Below are positions 1 through 7,624 of a DNA stretch of 16,158 nt, piece after piece. Position 1 is the first letter of the stretch, and each line of letters starts with the position of its first letter. The translations under genes and the position numbers were made by a program. Below the pieces are notes generated by a model. That model was not told the DNA's origin and ran no database searches. It saw nothing but the letters and a program-made list of their open reading frames with translations. The stretch spans positions 1 to 16,158 of the forward strand of contig CAYGUK010000091.1 of NCBI GenBank assembly GCA_964352985.1. The letters run 5' to 3'. The stretch comes from CAYGUK01 sp964352985 (GTDB lineage Bacteria; Pseudomonadota; Gammaproteobacteria; JAHCLG01).

Positions 1-1
1 A

Positions 2-1414
2 CGTCGCCGTCAGCGAACCAATGCAGCAAGAGAAACCCCTCACCAAAAGACAGGACCCAAAAAAAAGGCGCTGACACAACGACCCACTCAACATTTTATT
101 TCTCAATTACTTCAGAAATGGGAATCACTCACACCAACAGAACAATTAAAATACGTGCTAATAGGTTTAGTGTTAGCTGGCGTTACTGTTAGCATTGCCT
201 GGCAATTAGCGCCTTTGTTAATGAGTAATTTTAATAAACAACGTAATACAACGCCTGTCGCGCCAGTCACTAATTCAGTTTCAAGATTACCCATGTGTCG
301 AGCACACAAATTTGAAAATAGAATGTTTGCATTACCCTCAGTTTATCATCGTGCTGATTATCCAACGTCCGCATCTGCAATACGAACAAAAGCAAAAAGA
401 AAATCAGAGTCACGTGATTTAGCATCTCGAATACAAGCTTCAATTCATGACCCTAAAATAAAGACTTCAGTTTTGAGAAACATGCAACAAAAATCAGCTA
501 AAATATTAGTTGATATAGCAGAAGAGCTCAGCACATCAAATTGCTTCGACTATGTTAGTGTCGTCATAAATAGTGAGAAATATAAACTTGCTGTGGGTCG
601 ATTTGCAATCCATGGCTTACGACATGGCCATTTTGATGGTGTAAATGGTTTCGTTAATATTTACTTTAATCAAAATACACCAATTGGAAATATCAAAAGA
701 ACCATTAGACACGAAATGTATCATGCTTTTATTTCTCTTACGGCACCGCTCAATGATCCTCAAGCAATCTATTGGTATTTAAAAGATGAAAGTCTTAGGC
801 ATCGCGTTAGTACTGCTATTTGTGAAGGTGATCATTTAGTTATTGATCATCTCACTCATTTACTCGACAAAGAACAAGCCAATCAATTAACACATGAAGA
901 AAGGATGAAGCTTGTTGAATATCGAGAAGCCTTAAAGGATTATCAGCCTCATGAAGCACTCACCCCCATTCCCGATGACTTATATAATCAATGGCAAAAT
1001 CAGCATGTTCTAGATAGTATAAGTAAAGGAAATCCTAAAACAATAAGAGTGGGATCAGGTGACCCCACGAAAAAAACATACTATAACGAAATAGCTATTG
1101 TAAGAGTTGAAACAATATACGGAAAACATTATGGGTATGGTATTTCACCCAATGCAAATAATGACAAATTGCGATTATTTTTACAGGATGTTCGGTGGCG
1201 CGCACATTCTATTGATAGAATATATTCAGCCAGTCGTTCACAGGCGACTTATCCGGAATTATTGATTCTGGCAGAGCATCACGCCAATTTGTATGAAATG
1301 CCTGCGAATATGCGACAAACATTTTATCCTGGATTAAATGATGTTGATCGAGCAATTCATGAAAGCTATCAGAAAAGATCAATTGAAAATAATGTTAGAA
1401 GAAGGGTGGTTTAA
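2..1414 (+). CDS. Membrane-anchored HExxH (putative zinc metalloprotease-like) protein, 5' end outside window
   Basis: The frame is open from the first complete codon of the window, with no in-frame ATG before the membrane segment. The first residues read RRRQRTN, much like MPRYRNIKK of the paralog at 14203, so the true start probably lies only a codon or two upstream; a GTG at 155 would fall inside the membrane segment and is unlikely. In order: about 50 basic, Gln-rich residues; one hydrophobic segment (residues about 51-72, counted from base 2); then about 400 residues predicted to face the periplasm or outside. The HExxH motif HEMYH sits at residues 237-241 (bases 710-724), followed 34 residues later by a CEGDH motif that could give a third metal ligand. 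The N-in topology, the HExxH motif and the paralogy are seen; protease activity is inferred from the motif alone. I recognise no family. Confidence is high for a gene and low for function. Confidence 0.85.
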   Translation, partial: RRRQRTNAARETPHQKTGPKKKALTQRPTQHFISQLLQKWESLTPTEQLKYVLIGLVLAGVTVSIAWQLAPLLMSNFNKQRNTTPVAPVTNSVSRLPMCRAHKFENRMFALPSVYHRADYPTSASAIRTKAKRKSESRDLASRIQASIHDPKIKTSVLRNMQQKSAKILVDIAEELSTSNCFDYVSVVINSEKYKLAVGRFAIHGLRHGHFDGVNGFVNIYFNQNTPIGNIKRTIRHEMYHAFISLTAPLNDPQAIYWYLKDESLRHRVSTAICEGDHLVIDHLTHLLDKEQANQLTHEERMKLVEYREALKDYQPHEALTPIPDDLYNQWQNQHVLDSISKGNPKTIRVGSGDPTKKTYYNEIAIVRVETIYGKHYGYGISPNANNDKLRLFLQDVRWRAHSIDRIYSASRSQATYPELLILAEHHANLYEMPANMRQTFYPGLNDVDRAIHESYQKRSIENNVRRRVV

Positions 1415-1504
1415 TGTTGTTTGTGAATTGATAAATTATCTAAATAATAATCGATGAGATATCAGATAAAACGATTATTTAATGATATTTGAACTTTTTT
1501 CAAA

Positions 1505-1533
1505 TTTACTGTATTTGTAGTGTAACATATAAT
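1505..1533 (+). promoter_or_regulatory. Candidate sigma70 promoter for the VOC gene
   Basis: TTTACT (1505-1510) and a perfect TATAAT (1528-1533) are separated by 17 bases, about 30 bases before the VOC start codon. The ribosome binding site AAAGGTG (about 1554-1560) follows. In AT-rich DNA a perfect -10 box is weak evidence, but spacing and position fit. Confidence 0.45.
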
Positions 1534-1564
1534 TTATGATGCTATTTAAATACAAAGGTGAAAA

Positions 1565-1942
1565 ATGATCGATCATATTGGCATTGAAGTATCAGATTAT
1601 AATAAAGCTGTTCAATTTTATAAGCTCGCGTTGGCGCCGTTACAATACAACTTGTTAATCGAGGAACAAGGCTTTGCTGGATTTGGTATTAAATCTGCTA
1701 ACGCGCCCATTCCCGATTTTTGGCTCCATCAAGGTTTACATCCTTCTCATAAAACACATATCGCATTTCAAGCATCAAATCGAAATACTGTTCATGACTT
1801 TTATACCATTGCATTAAAAGCAGGGGGTAAAGATAATGGTTCGCCAGGACTTCGCACGCATTATCATCCAAATTATTATGCGGCATTTATATTAGATTTG
1901 GATGGCCATAATATCGAAGCGGTGTGTTATCTGCCTGATTAA
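1565..1942 (+). CDS. VOC family (glyoxalase/dioxygenase fold) metalloprotein
   Basis: This 125-residue protein has the vicinal-oxygen-chelate layout of two beta-alpha-beta-beta-beta modules. The N-terminus MIDHIGIEVSD is typical of the family and supplies a metal ligand at His4. Further likely ligands are His65 (in KTHIAF) and Glu118 (in NIEAVC), the usual H/H/E set. The segment HPNYYAAFILDLDGHNIEAV near the C-terminus is characteristic of the small glyoxalase/bleomycin-resistance-like group, whose substrates are mostly unknown. A Shine-Dalgarno sequence (AAAGGTG) lies just upstream of the ATG, and the gene has its own candidate promoter. It appears monocistronic: 150 bases separate it from the HExxH gene and about 355 from the next one. 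The fold assignment is firm; the substrate cannot be read from the sequence. Confidence 0.9.
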   Translation: MIDHIGIEVSDYNKAVQFYKLALAPLQYNLLIEEQGFAGFGIKSANAPIPDFWLHQGLHPSHKTHIAFQASNRNTVHDFYTIALKAGGKDNGSPGLRTHYHPNYYAAFILDLDGHNIEAVCYLPD

Positions 1943-2297
1943 TGATGGTGTAAATATCTAGTTTATAGGGTCAAAGTGATGCCACATATTAAGCTAATTA
2001 TACAATTATAAACCTGTTATTAATGATATATCGTACTTTCAATGAGTTGAGTTATTGGTGTTAAATAATAATCGTTTTAAATTCTGATATTAAACACGAG
2101 CAATGAACAACAATTCAAATATACGCTATTTTTGCAGCGAATATGCAGGTGTTTTTTATCAACACGTTTGTTAGAATGGGTGAGATTTAAAATCATATAT
2201 TATAACCTTAAACAAAACGCGACTGACATCAATAACGTGTAATCACTTTTAAATACTCGTTTTGAAAATGCCATAATAGTATACTTGGAGTATCGCA
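1943..2297. other. Intergenic region upstream of the TPM gene
   Basis: About 355 AT-rich bases without a convincing gene. A 23-codon frame starting at ATG 2103 and ending at 2174 exists but has only a weak GAG upstream, so I do not call it. The last bases carry GGAG (2287-2290), the ribosome binding site of the next gene. No clear terminator or promoter stands out. Confidence 0.5.
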
Positions 2298-3251
2298 ATG
2301 TTAAAATTCAAATCACTCCTGCAATTAAATAGAAAAGATAAAAATGATGATGAAATACTTCATTTCAGTGTAGATAAACTTGGAATTATCAAACATCGTC
2401 TAGTGCAGAAGATTTTATTATTAACATTTATATTTTTTACAATGTGTTCTTTAACCTACGCGAGTGATTTCCCACCATTACCTAAACATGGTTATATAAT
2501 GGATCAAGCTCATATGATTTCAGCTGAGGATACGACAGCGATTAATGCGATTGCGAATCAACTCTATCATGAAAAAAATATATTATTATTGACCGTAACG
2601 ATTTCATCACTTGCAAACGAAAATGCAAATAATACCAACATTAAACAATATACCGATGAGTTAATCGCAGCATGGAATATCAAACCTCAATATCGAGGCA
2701 ACGTGATCATGTTATTAATATCAAAAGATGATCGAAAAATACAGATTGAGTTAGGAAATAATTTATCTCCTTCATTAAATAATGAGAGACAAAATATTAT
2801 TTATAACGGGATCATACCCGATTTTAAACAAGGTGATTTTTCAGCAGGAATTTTAAATGGTATTAAAGATTTAGATTTAGCCGTACGAAAAAACGATAAT
2901 TCATCACCATCTTCTCATCAACAGGTTTCTAATACAAAGACCGCAGTTACAAATCCCAATACACCGATACAGGGCGATCTTGTCTCACATCCTAATGAGA
3001 ATTTTAGTACTAAAATTCATAGGCTATTACCTTTATCTATCTTGTTAATCCCCGTATTATTTTATTTAATCATCATCGGTTTTGCTTATTTCATGATCCG
3101 TCGCGGCCATAAAACAATCGGCTATTTTATTTTAGGTTGGTTGTTATTTAAATCTTATCGTTCTTATAGCAATAATTATTATCAAAATAATACTGAAGTG
3201 AATATACAAGACAATAATAATGATAATAATTCAGGAACAGGATCATGGTGA
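2298..3251 (+). CDS. Secreted/membrane TPM-domain protein (YgcG/TPM_phosphatase family)
   Basis: The protein has 317 residues. A hydrophobic stretch at about 36-52 ending in TYA-S (residue 55) looks like a signal peptide, but it is preceded by an unusual 33-residue polar extension. The TPM domain spans about 60-195 and has the family pattern: a start like GYIMDQAHMIS, a central strand KNILLLTVTIS, QYRGNVIMLLISKDDRKIQIELG, and IIPDFKQGDFSAGI. A Ser/Thr/Asn-rich linker follows, then two hydrophobic segments (about 243-266 and 272-286). The tail ends in GTGSW, a short version of the glycine-rich GSW end seen in many of these proteins. The ATG has a GGAG seven bases upstream, which supports it over an internal GTG at 2403 that would give a cleaner signal peptide but lacks a Shine-Dalgarno sequence. 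The family is linked to envelope quality control and photosystem repair in other organisms; the role here is unknown. Confidence 0.88.
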   Translation: MLKFKSLLQLNRKDKNDDEILHFSVDKLGIIKHRLVQKILLLTFIFFTMCSLTYASDFPPLPKHGYIMDQAHMISAEDTTAINAIANQLYHEKNILLLTVTISSLANENANNTNIKQYTDELIAAWNIKPQYRGNVIMLLISKDDRKIQIELGNNLSPSLNNERQNIIYNGIIPDFKQGDFSAGILNGIKDLDLAVRKNDNSSPSSHQQVSNTKTAVTNPNTPIQGDLVSHPNENFSTKIHRLLPLSILLIPVLFYLIIIGFAYFMIRRGHKTIGYFILGWLLFKSYRSYSNNYYQNNTEVNIQDNNNDNNSGTGSW

Positions 3252-3297
3252 TAACACCTTAATTTTAACGCTTTTATATAATCTATGATAGATACAA

Positions 3298-3327
3298 TTA
3301 CCAAAACCTCAACATTCAAGTTATAAT
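3298..3327 (+). promoter_or_regulatory. Candidate promoter for the 171-residue protein / PAS-LuxR operon
   Basis: TTACCA (3298-3303) and a perfect TATAAT (3322-3327) are separated by 18 bases, just ahead of AAGG (3344-3347) and the ATG at 3355. It would drive both genes of the unit. Confidence 0.4.
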
Positions 3328-3354
3328 GGCGCCTTAAAATTCTAAGGTAATATC

Positions 3355-3870
3355 ATGTCAATCTCTAATTTTGATGATAATTTATATAACGCTGCCGCGT
3401 TGATGACGGGGATTATCACAAAAGCGGCCAAACCTATCGGTTTTTGCATTAAATTCTTAACTTATGATGAGGGACCTATTTTAACTCATTGGTTTGAAGA
3501 AATAATTGAGAATTTTACGCTTGAATTACAAGCGTATCTAAATCAATTAGAGTCATCTTTTTTAATTGAAATTAATGAGAATCCCAAGCTTAAAGAATCA
3601 CTTGATGAAAATCATCCTTATTTCATGCAACTCAATAACGCGCCTGAATTAACGAGTTATGAGATTGGCGATTTGCAGGATTCAAGTATTGTTGAAGGTT
3701 ATACGTTTTCAACAAATGATAATGGTTTACTATTAACAATAACCTTTAGAGATGCGCATCAAGTTGTTATTCAGGTTCATGAATATTTAGTGGCAACAGT
3801 CTATGGTTATATTCTCAATATGGTGAAAGCGCTCGCGAGCGAGCATCACAGTCATGAAAGTATAAATTAA
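3355..3870 (+). CDS. Hypothetical 171-residue protein in an operon with a PAS-LuxR regulator
   Basis: I do not recognise this family. The protein is acidic and shows no signal peptide or clear membrane segment. The N-terminal third is mildly hydrophobic (AALMTGIITKAAKPIGFCIK), followed by a predicted helix rich in Glu, Leu and Asn (about 45-85). The C-terminal half looks like an alpha/beta sensor fold, with strands such as GLLLTITFRDAHQVVIQVHE, and ends in a His/Ser-rich tail. AAGG lies seven bases before the ATG. The stop codon ends only two bases before the ATG of the PAS-LuxR gene, so the two are almost certainly cotranscribed and probably translationally coupled. This suggests a role in the same signalling step, for example as a partner or ligand-handling protein, but nothing in the sequence shows which. 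Confidence 0.8.
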   Translation: MSISNFDDNLYNAAALMTGIITKAAKPIGFCIKFLTYDEGPILTHWFEEIIENFTLELQAYLNQLESSFLIEINENPKLKESLDENHPYFMQLNNAPELTSYEIGDLQDSSIVEGYTFSTNDNGLLLTITFRDAHQVVIQVHEYLVATVYGYILNMVKALASEHHSHESIN

Positions 3871-3872
3871 AT

Positions 3873-4532
3873 ATGAATCAATTAATTAATCACGAATTAC
3901 TTAATCAATTACCCGGTGCTATTGGTTATAAAGATTTAAATTCTAATTATATTACTGGCAATAAGCAACTTGCAAAATATATGGGTTATACAAGTGCAAA
4001 AGATATTAATGGTTTAACTGATTTTGACATTAAAAGTGAAATGGCTGAGTTAGCTCATGATTACAGAATTCAAGATAAAAAAGTGATCGAGAATGGTGAA
4101 GAACAACATATTGATATTGGGCATTATTCTGATGGTGATCTTCAATTACATTTTAGTATTAAAAAACCATTAATTAACACTGAGGGGAAAATCTCAGGTA
4201 CGGTGTTTTCGTGTATTGAAATAAAACAGTCTTTTTTAACGTCGTTATATCATGACGTGATTAAACAAAATGGTCCTGGTTTGTATCACATCGGTGGTAA
4301 GTATGTTGACTTTAAATTGAGTTTGCGTGAATCCCAATGTTTATTCTATTTAATTCGGGGATTTAGCGCGAAAGAAGTGGCAAATAAACTAATGCTTTCT
4401 GCAAAAACGATTGAGTATTATATTGTTCAGCTAAAAGAAAAATTTCAATGTGCAAGAAAATCTGAACTCATAGACAAAGCGATTGCCCTTGGCTTTATAT
4501 TTAATATCCCCTTAGGGATTTTCCCGGGTTAA
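3873..4532 (+). CDS. PAS-domain LuxR/GerE-type transcriptional regulator
   Basis: The protein has 219 residues. An N-terminal PAS-like sensor (about 8-118) contains the family-typical opening LPGAIGYKDLNSNYITGNK, the GYTSAKDINGLTDFDI segment, and later strands leading to GTVFSCIEI. A linker leads to a LuxR/GerE helix-turn-helix at about 147-205: LSLRESQCLFYLIRGFSAKE, then VANKLMLSAKTIEYYIVQLK, with the recognition helix about 176-191. No phosphoreceiver domain is present, so it probably senses a small molecule or cofactor directly. Short PAS-LuxR proteins of this layout are common in Legionella-type genomes. It follows the unknown 171-residue protein by two bases, with no independent Shine-Dalgarno sequence other than what coupling provides. 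Target genes are unknown; the neighbouring genes are candidates. Confidence 0.88.
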   Translation: MNQLINHELLNQLPGAIGYKDLNSNYITGNKQLAKYMGYTSAKDINGLTDFDIKSEMAELAHDYRIQDKKVIENGEEQHIDIGHYSDGDLQLHFSIKKPLINTEGKISGTVFSCIEIKQSFLTSLYHDVIKQNGPGLYHIGGKYVDFKLSLRESQCLFYLIRGFSAKEVANKLMLSAKTIEYYIVQLKEKFQCARKSELIDKAIALGFIFNIPLGIFPG

Positions 4533-4590
4533 TTTTCCCTCAATCCCGCTATCATATATTGCAATATTCAATAAATTATGACGAATAAAT

Positions 4591-5322
4591 ATGAAGATTA
4601 TATGTTTCAATATATGGGGCGGACATTTTGAGCGTGGATTATTAAAATTTTTCACTGATTATCAAAATGTTGATATATTTTGTTTACAAGAAGTGTATTA
4701 CAAGGCAACGAAAAAAATTTCGACAGATAACAATGTTATTTCCCTTAATATTTTATCTCATATCATGCAAGTGTTACCACAACACCAATTTATTTTTCAT
4801 CCTATTGTTTCTGGTGATTATGGCTTGGCGATTATAGCCAAAAATAATATAACAATACGCCAACAAGGTGGTGTTTGTATCTATCATAATAGATTTTATC
4901 TTGGGGCAGGGCCTACTCATTCGCGTTATCTGCATTGGATAAAATATACCAAAAATAATGTAAATTGTTATATTGTTAATCTTCACGGTTTATGGAATGG
5001 CAAAGGTAAACTAGACACACCTGAAAGAGATCATCAAACCAATATTATCATCAAATTTTTAACAACAATTCATGAGCCATTTATATTATGTGGTGATTTT
5101 AATTTAAATCCCAATACAAAAAGCATGCAGTTACTCTCATCTAAGTGGAATAACCTAATTAAAAACTTCAATATTACATCAACAAGAAGTCGATTTTATG
5201 AAAAACCTGAAAAATATGCTGATTACATATTTGTATCAAATAGTATCATTGTAAATGATTTTAACGTATTCGATATTGACGTATCTGATCATTGTCCTCT
5301 CTATCTTGATTATACTATTTAA
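4591..5322 (+). CDS. Endonuclease/exonuclease/phosphatase (EEP) family hydrolase
   Basis: This 243-residue protein carries the full set of EEP catalytic motifs: Asn7 (ICFNIWGG), Glu34 (CLQEV), His132 (VNLHG), Asp169/Asn171 (CGDFNLNP), Asp211 (YADYIFVS) and Asp233-His234 (VSDHCPL). These coordinate a divalent metal and hydrolyse phosphodiester or phosphomonoester bonds; family members include DNase I, exonuclease III, sphingomyelinases and inositol phosphatases. There is no signal peptide, so it is cytosolic unless exported by a dedicated secretion system. The active site is complete, but the substrate cannot be assigned; similar short enzymes are usually annotated only as EEP-family. The gene starts 58 bases after the PAS-LuxR stop and lacks a good Shine-Dalgarno sequence before the ATG. 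It might be read through from that operon. Confidence 0.88.
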   Translation: MKIICFNIWGGHFERGLLKFFTDYQNVDIFCLQEVYYKATKKISTDNNVISLNILSHIMQVLPQHQFIFHPIVSGDYGLAIIAKNNITIRQQGGVCIYHNRFYLGAGPTHSRYLHWIKYTKNNVNCYIVNLHGLWNGKGKLDTPERDHQTNIIIKFLTTIHEPFILCGDFNLNPNTKSMQLLSSKWNNLIKNFNITSTRSRFYEKPEKYADYIFVSNSIIVNDFNVFDIDVSDHCPLYLDYTI

Positions 5323-5350
5323 AGGAATAACAAATGAAATAACTATAATT

Positions 5351-5389
5351 ATTGAGCTGGATAGTGATAAAACTATTGATTATCTCAAT
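5351..5389. terminator. Weak interrupted hairpin between convergent genes
   Basis: ATTGAG (5351-5356) pairs with CTCAAT (5384-5389), and ATAGT (5361-5365) pairs with ACTAT (5372-5376) inside it. The hairpin lies between the plus-strand EEP gene and the minus-strand CoA-transferase pseudogene, where a bidirectional terminator would be expected. It is AT-rich, interrupted and lacks a clear T run. Confidence 0.22.
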
Positions 5390-5399
5390 TAATGTAAAC

Positions 5400-6391
5400 T
5401 CATATTGCCCAACAAATGCAAATCATCAAAACAAGACCATAAGCATTGATTTGAGTATAAATTAAATGGGGATTGAGATCCGTTAATTCATTCACAGATA
5501 AACCATATTTATCTAAACAACCATAACGATAGCCTTGTAAAAATACATGACATTCTTTTATTAAGTGATGAAGTTTTTTAATTTGATCTTCTCTTGAAAA
5601 ATCCATAAAACAATTGGTTTTACCATAACTGGTTTCAATATCAAAAGCGGGGATGACATCTTGATAGGGATGACGAATATGAATAACTTCTGCACCATGC
5701 TCTGCTAATACCCGTGTTGAAGTTGGGCCTGCTATTACTTTTGTTAAATCTAATACTTTTATTTTTCGAGTGGTCTATTTGCTTTTGCAAAATCATTGAT
5801 GGGACTTTCTTTGATTTTTATTAATTCGATGACGGGAGTTGTTGATAATATTTTTCCTTGAGGATGTGCGAGCCATGTTTTTTCATCTCTTACTTGTGCG
5901 ACACAGGCACCTAATTCAGATAACTTGTCTTCGAGTGTTTGTGCGCTATATTTAGCAGTAGCTTTTTTTATTTCATCTTTGTTATTCGGCACGTTTAAAT
6001 AATCTAAAATAATATTACGTAAGTGCGGATAAGCGCCGTTATAAATAATATATTTATCATCACTGGTTTGATGAAAACCATTAATCGAACTATGAACAAC
6101 ATGAATGTCAAGTTGCCAATGATTTTGAAAATGCCAGGCAACACCGTTTAAACAATTGCCGGCATGGCGTCTATCGACAGTGATAGTTTGTGATGGTATA
6201 CCGCGCATCATACCAAATGTCACGGCGGCTTTACCTAAATACGCAAAAATTGCAGTCGCGACATCATTGACTGGTAATGGTGAATTAATCGAAACTTCGC
6301 TATTAATAATTGATAATTTAATATCTTGATGAAAATCTAAATCCAATGTCGTTTGCAAAGTGGTATAGACCGACTGTTGAATGTTATTCAT
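5400..6391 (-). pseudogene. CaiB/BaiF family CoA-transferase, frameshifted and C-terminally truncated
   Basis: The first part (210 codons from ATG 6391) is the N-terminal domain of a long CaiB/BaiF CoA-transferase, with the motif TVDRRHAGNC and a late AHPQGKIL segment. It ends at a TAA at 5759-5761 right after NRPLEK. The other frame continues at once with KIKVLDLTKVIAGPTSTRVL and later FLQGYRYGCLDKYG and IYTQINAYG, which belong to the same family. One missing base in an A5 run (T5 at 5762-5766 on the plus strand) explains the break. Homology stops after INAYG (about 5436). The last roughly 130 residues of a protein normally near 450-470 are absent, so this is not a mere sequencing error. A perfect AGGAGG (6398-6403) precedes the ATG, 16 bases after lhgO, so it was once the third gene of that operon. 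Such enzymes move CoA between carboxylic acids; a role in activating glutarate or a related acid is inference. Confidence 0.85.
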
Positions 6392-6407
6392 CGAATTCCT
6401 CCTAACT

Positions 6408-7610
6408 TTACGTCGCTTGATTAAATTTATCTACAATGTATTTGCCAATCGGTAAACTAGATGTTGCTGCAGGCGATGGCGCATTACAAACATGTATCAT
6501 ACGATCTGTTTCAACAAATAAAAAGTCATCAATTAATTCACCTGTATTGCGCATTGCCTGTGCTCTTACACCTGCCGGATAAAAATTGAGATCTTCTTTT
6601 GTCATCGTGGGTAAAAATGCTTGAGCTCGCTTTAAATAAATCAACTTTGACAGAGAACCTAAAAGCTCGTGCCAGGTCGGTTTTAATTGTTTACCAAACA
6701 TTTTCCAAAAACCTTTGTAACATAAAGTTTCAATCGCATCTTTCATATTAAAATTGTTTAAACGGTATCCTTCACGAGATAAGGCTAAAATAGCATTAGG
6801 CCCGATAGTCGTACCGCCTACCATTTGTGGTGTAAAGTGGATCCCTAAAAAAGGCAGTTTTGGATTAGGCACGGGATAAACACAAGTATTAATTTTTTTT
6901 CCAAGTGCTTCAGACATTTTAAAATATTCACCACGAAAAGGAATAATTTTAAAATCGGGTTTTAAACCGGCAGCTTTGACTAATCTATCCGCTTGTAATC
7001 CCGCACAGCAAATGAGTTTAGCGCACTGATATTGATGTTTATTCGTTGTAATCGTAACATGCTGGCTAGATTCATTAATCGCACTGACTTTTTCATCAAA
7101 AAATATTTCACCATTTGATTGCAAAAATAAGTCGAGATATTTTTTACATACCGTTGGCCAATGAACAATACTTGTTTCTTTAACCCAGAAACCGGCAAGC
7201 CCTTTGATCTCAGGTTGATATTTTGTGATTTCATCAGCCGTTAATGGCGTAATGGTTAAACCATTTTGAACACAACGCTCGCTTAAATTTTTTAACCAAG
7301 GTAATTCATGCTCATGAATAGCGACAATCAATTTGCCCGTATCACGATAAGGTATATTGTATTGTTGGCAAAATAACTTCGTGTCTTTTGATCCTTGTTG
7401 GCAAAATTTTATTTTTAAGGAACCTGGTGGATAATAAACACCGGCATGAATAACACCACTATTATGTCCAGTTTGGTGATAGGCAATGTGACTTTCTTTT
7501 TCTAAAATGGCGATTTTTAAATTGGGATCTTGTTGTTGCAACTGCATTGCAGTACCACAACCAATTATGCCACCGCCAATGATGATGACATCAAAACATT
7601 TTGTTGACAT
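6408..7610 (-). CDS. lhgO: L-2-hydroxyglutarate oxidase/dehydrogenase
   Basis: This 400-residue flavoprotein oxidises L-2-hydroxyglutarate to 2-oxoglutarate and passes electrons to the membrane quinone pool. The FAD-binding GGGIIG motif is at residues 12-17. The signature HQTGHNSGVIHAGVYY follows at 45-60, then IIPFRGEYFKMS, TTIGPNAILALSREGYR, AGVRAQAM and the C-terminal HVCNAPSPAATSS (373-385). I recognise these blocks from E. coli LhgO, which is about 20 residues longer at the C-terminus. The frame is undamaged over its full length, unlike both neighbours. AGAGGA (7616-7621) lies five bases before the ATG, and only 14 bases separate it from the csiD remnant, so it was cotranscribed. In intact systems it acts on the product of CsiD; here it may serve only to remove L-2-hydroxyglutarate made by side reactions of malate dehydrogenase. 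That last point is inference. Confidence 0.95.
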   Translation of the reverse strand: MSTKCFDVIIIGGGIIGCGTAMQLQQQDPNLKIAILEKESHIAYHQTGHNSGVIHAGVYYPPGSLKIKFCQQGSKDTKLFCQQYNIPYRDTGKLIVAIHEHELPWLKNLSERCVQNGLTITPLTADEITKYQPEIKGLAGFWVKETSIVHWPTVCKKYLDLFLQSNGEIFFDEKVSAINESSQHVTITTNKHQYQCAKLICCAGLQADRLVKAAGLKPDFKIIPFRGEYFKMSEALGKKINTCVYPVPNPKLPFLGIHFTPQMVGGTTIGPNAILALSREGYRLNNFNMKDAIETLCYKGFWKMFGKQLKPTWHELLGSLSKLIYLKRAQAFLPTMTKEDLNFYPAGVRAQAMRNTGELIDDFLFVETDRMIHVCNAPSPAATSSLPIGKYIVDKFNQAT

Positions 7611-7624
7611 GTTTTTCCTCTTAA

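Noticed and set aside
1446..1479. AATAATCG / CGATTATT inverted repeat as terminator after the first gene
   Set aside because: Eight almost purely AT pairs with an 18-base loop are expected by chance in this DNA, and no T run follows directly.
4506..4519. ATCCC-CTTA-GGGAT hairpin followed by TTT as terminator of the PAS-LuxR gene
   Set aside because: It lies inside the coding sequence, with a stem of only five pairs and no real T run.
4774..4986. Minus-strand open frame inside the EEP gene
   Set aside because: It lies fully within a coding sequence whose catalytic motifs are all in the other frame.
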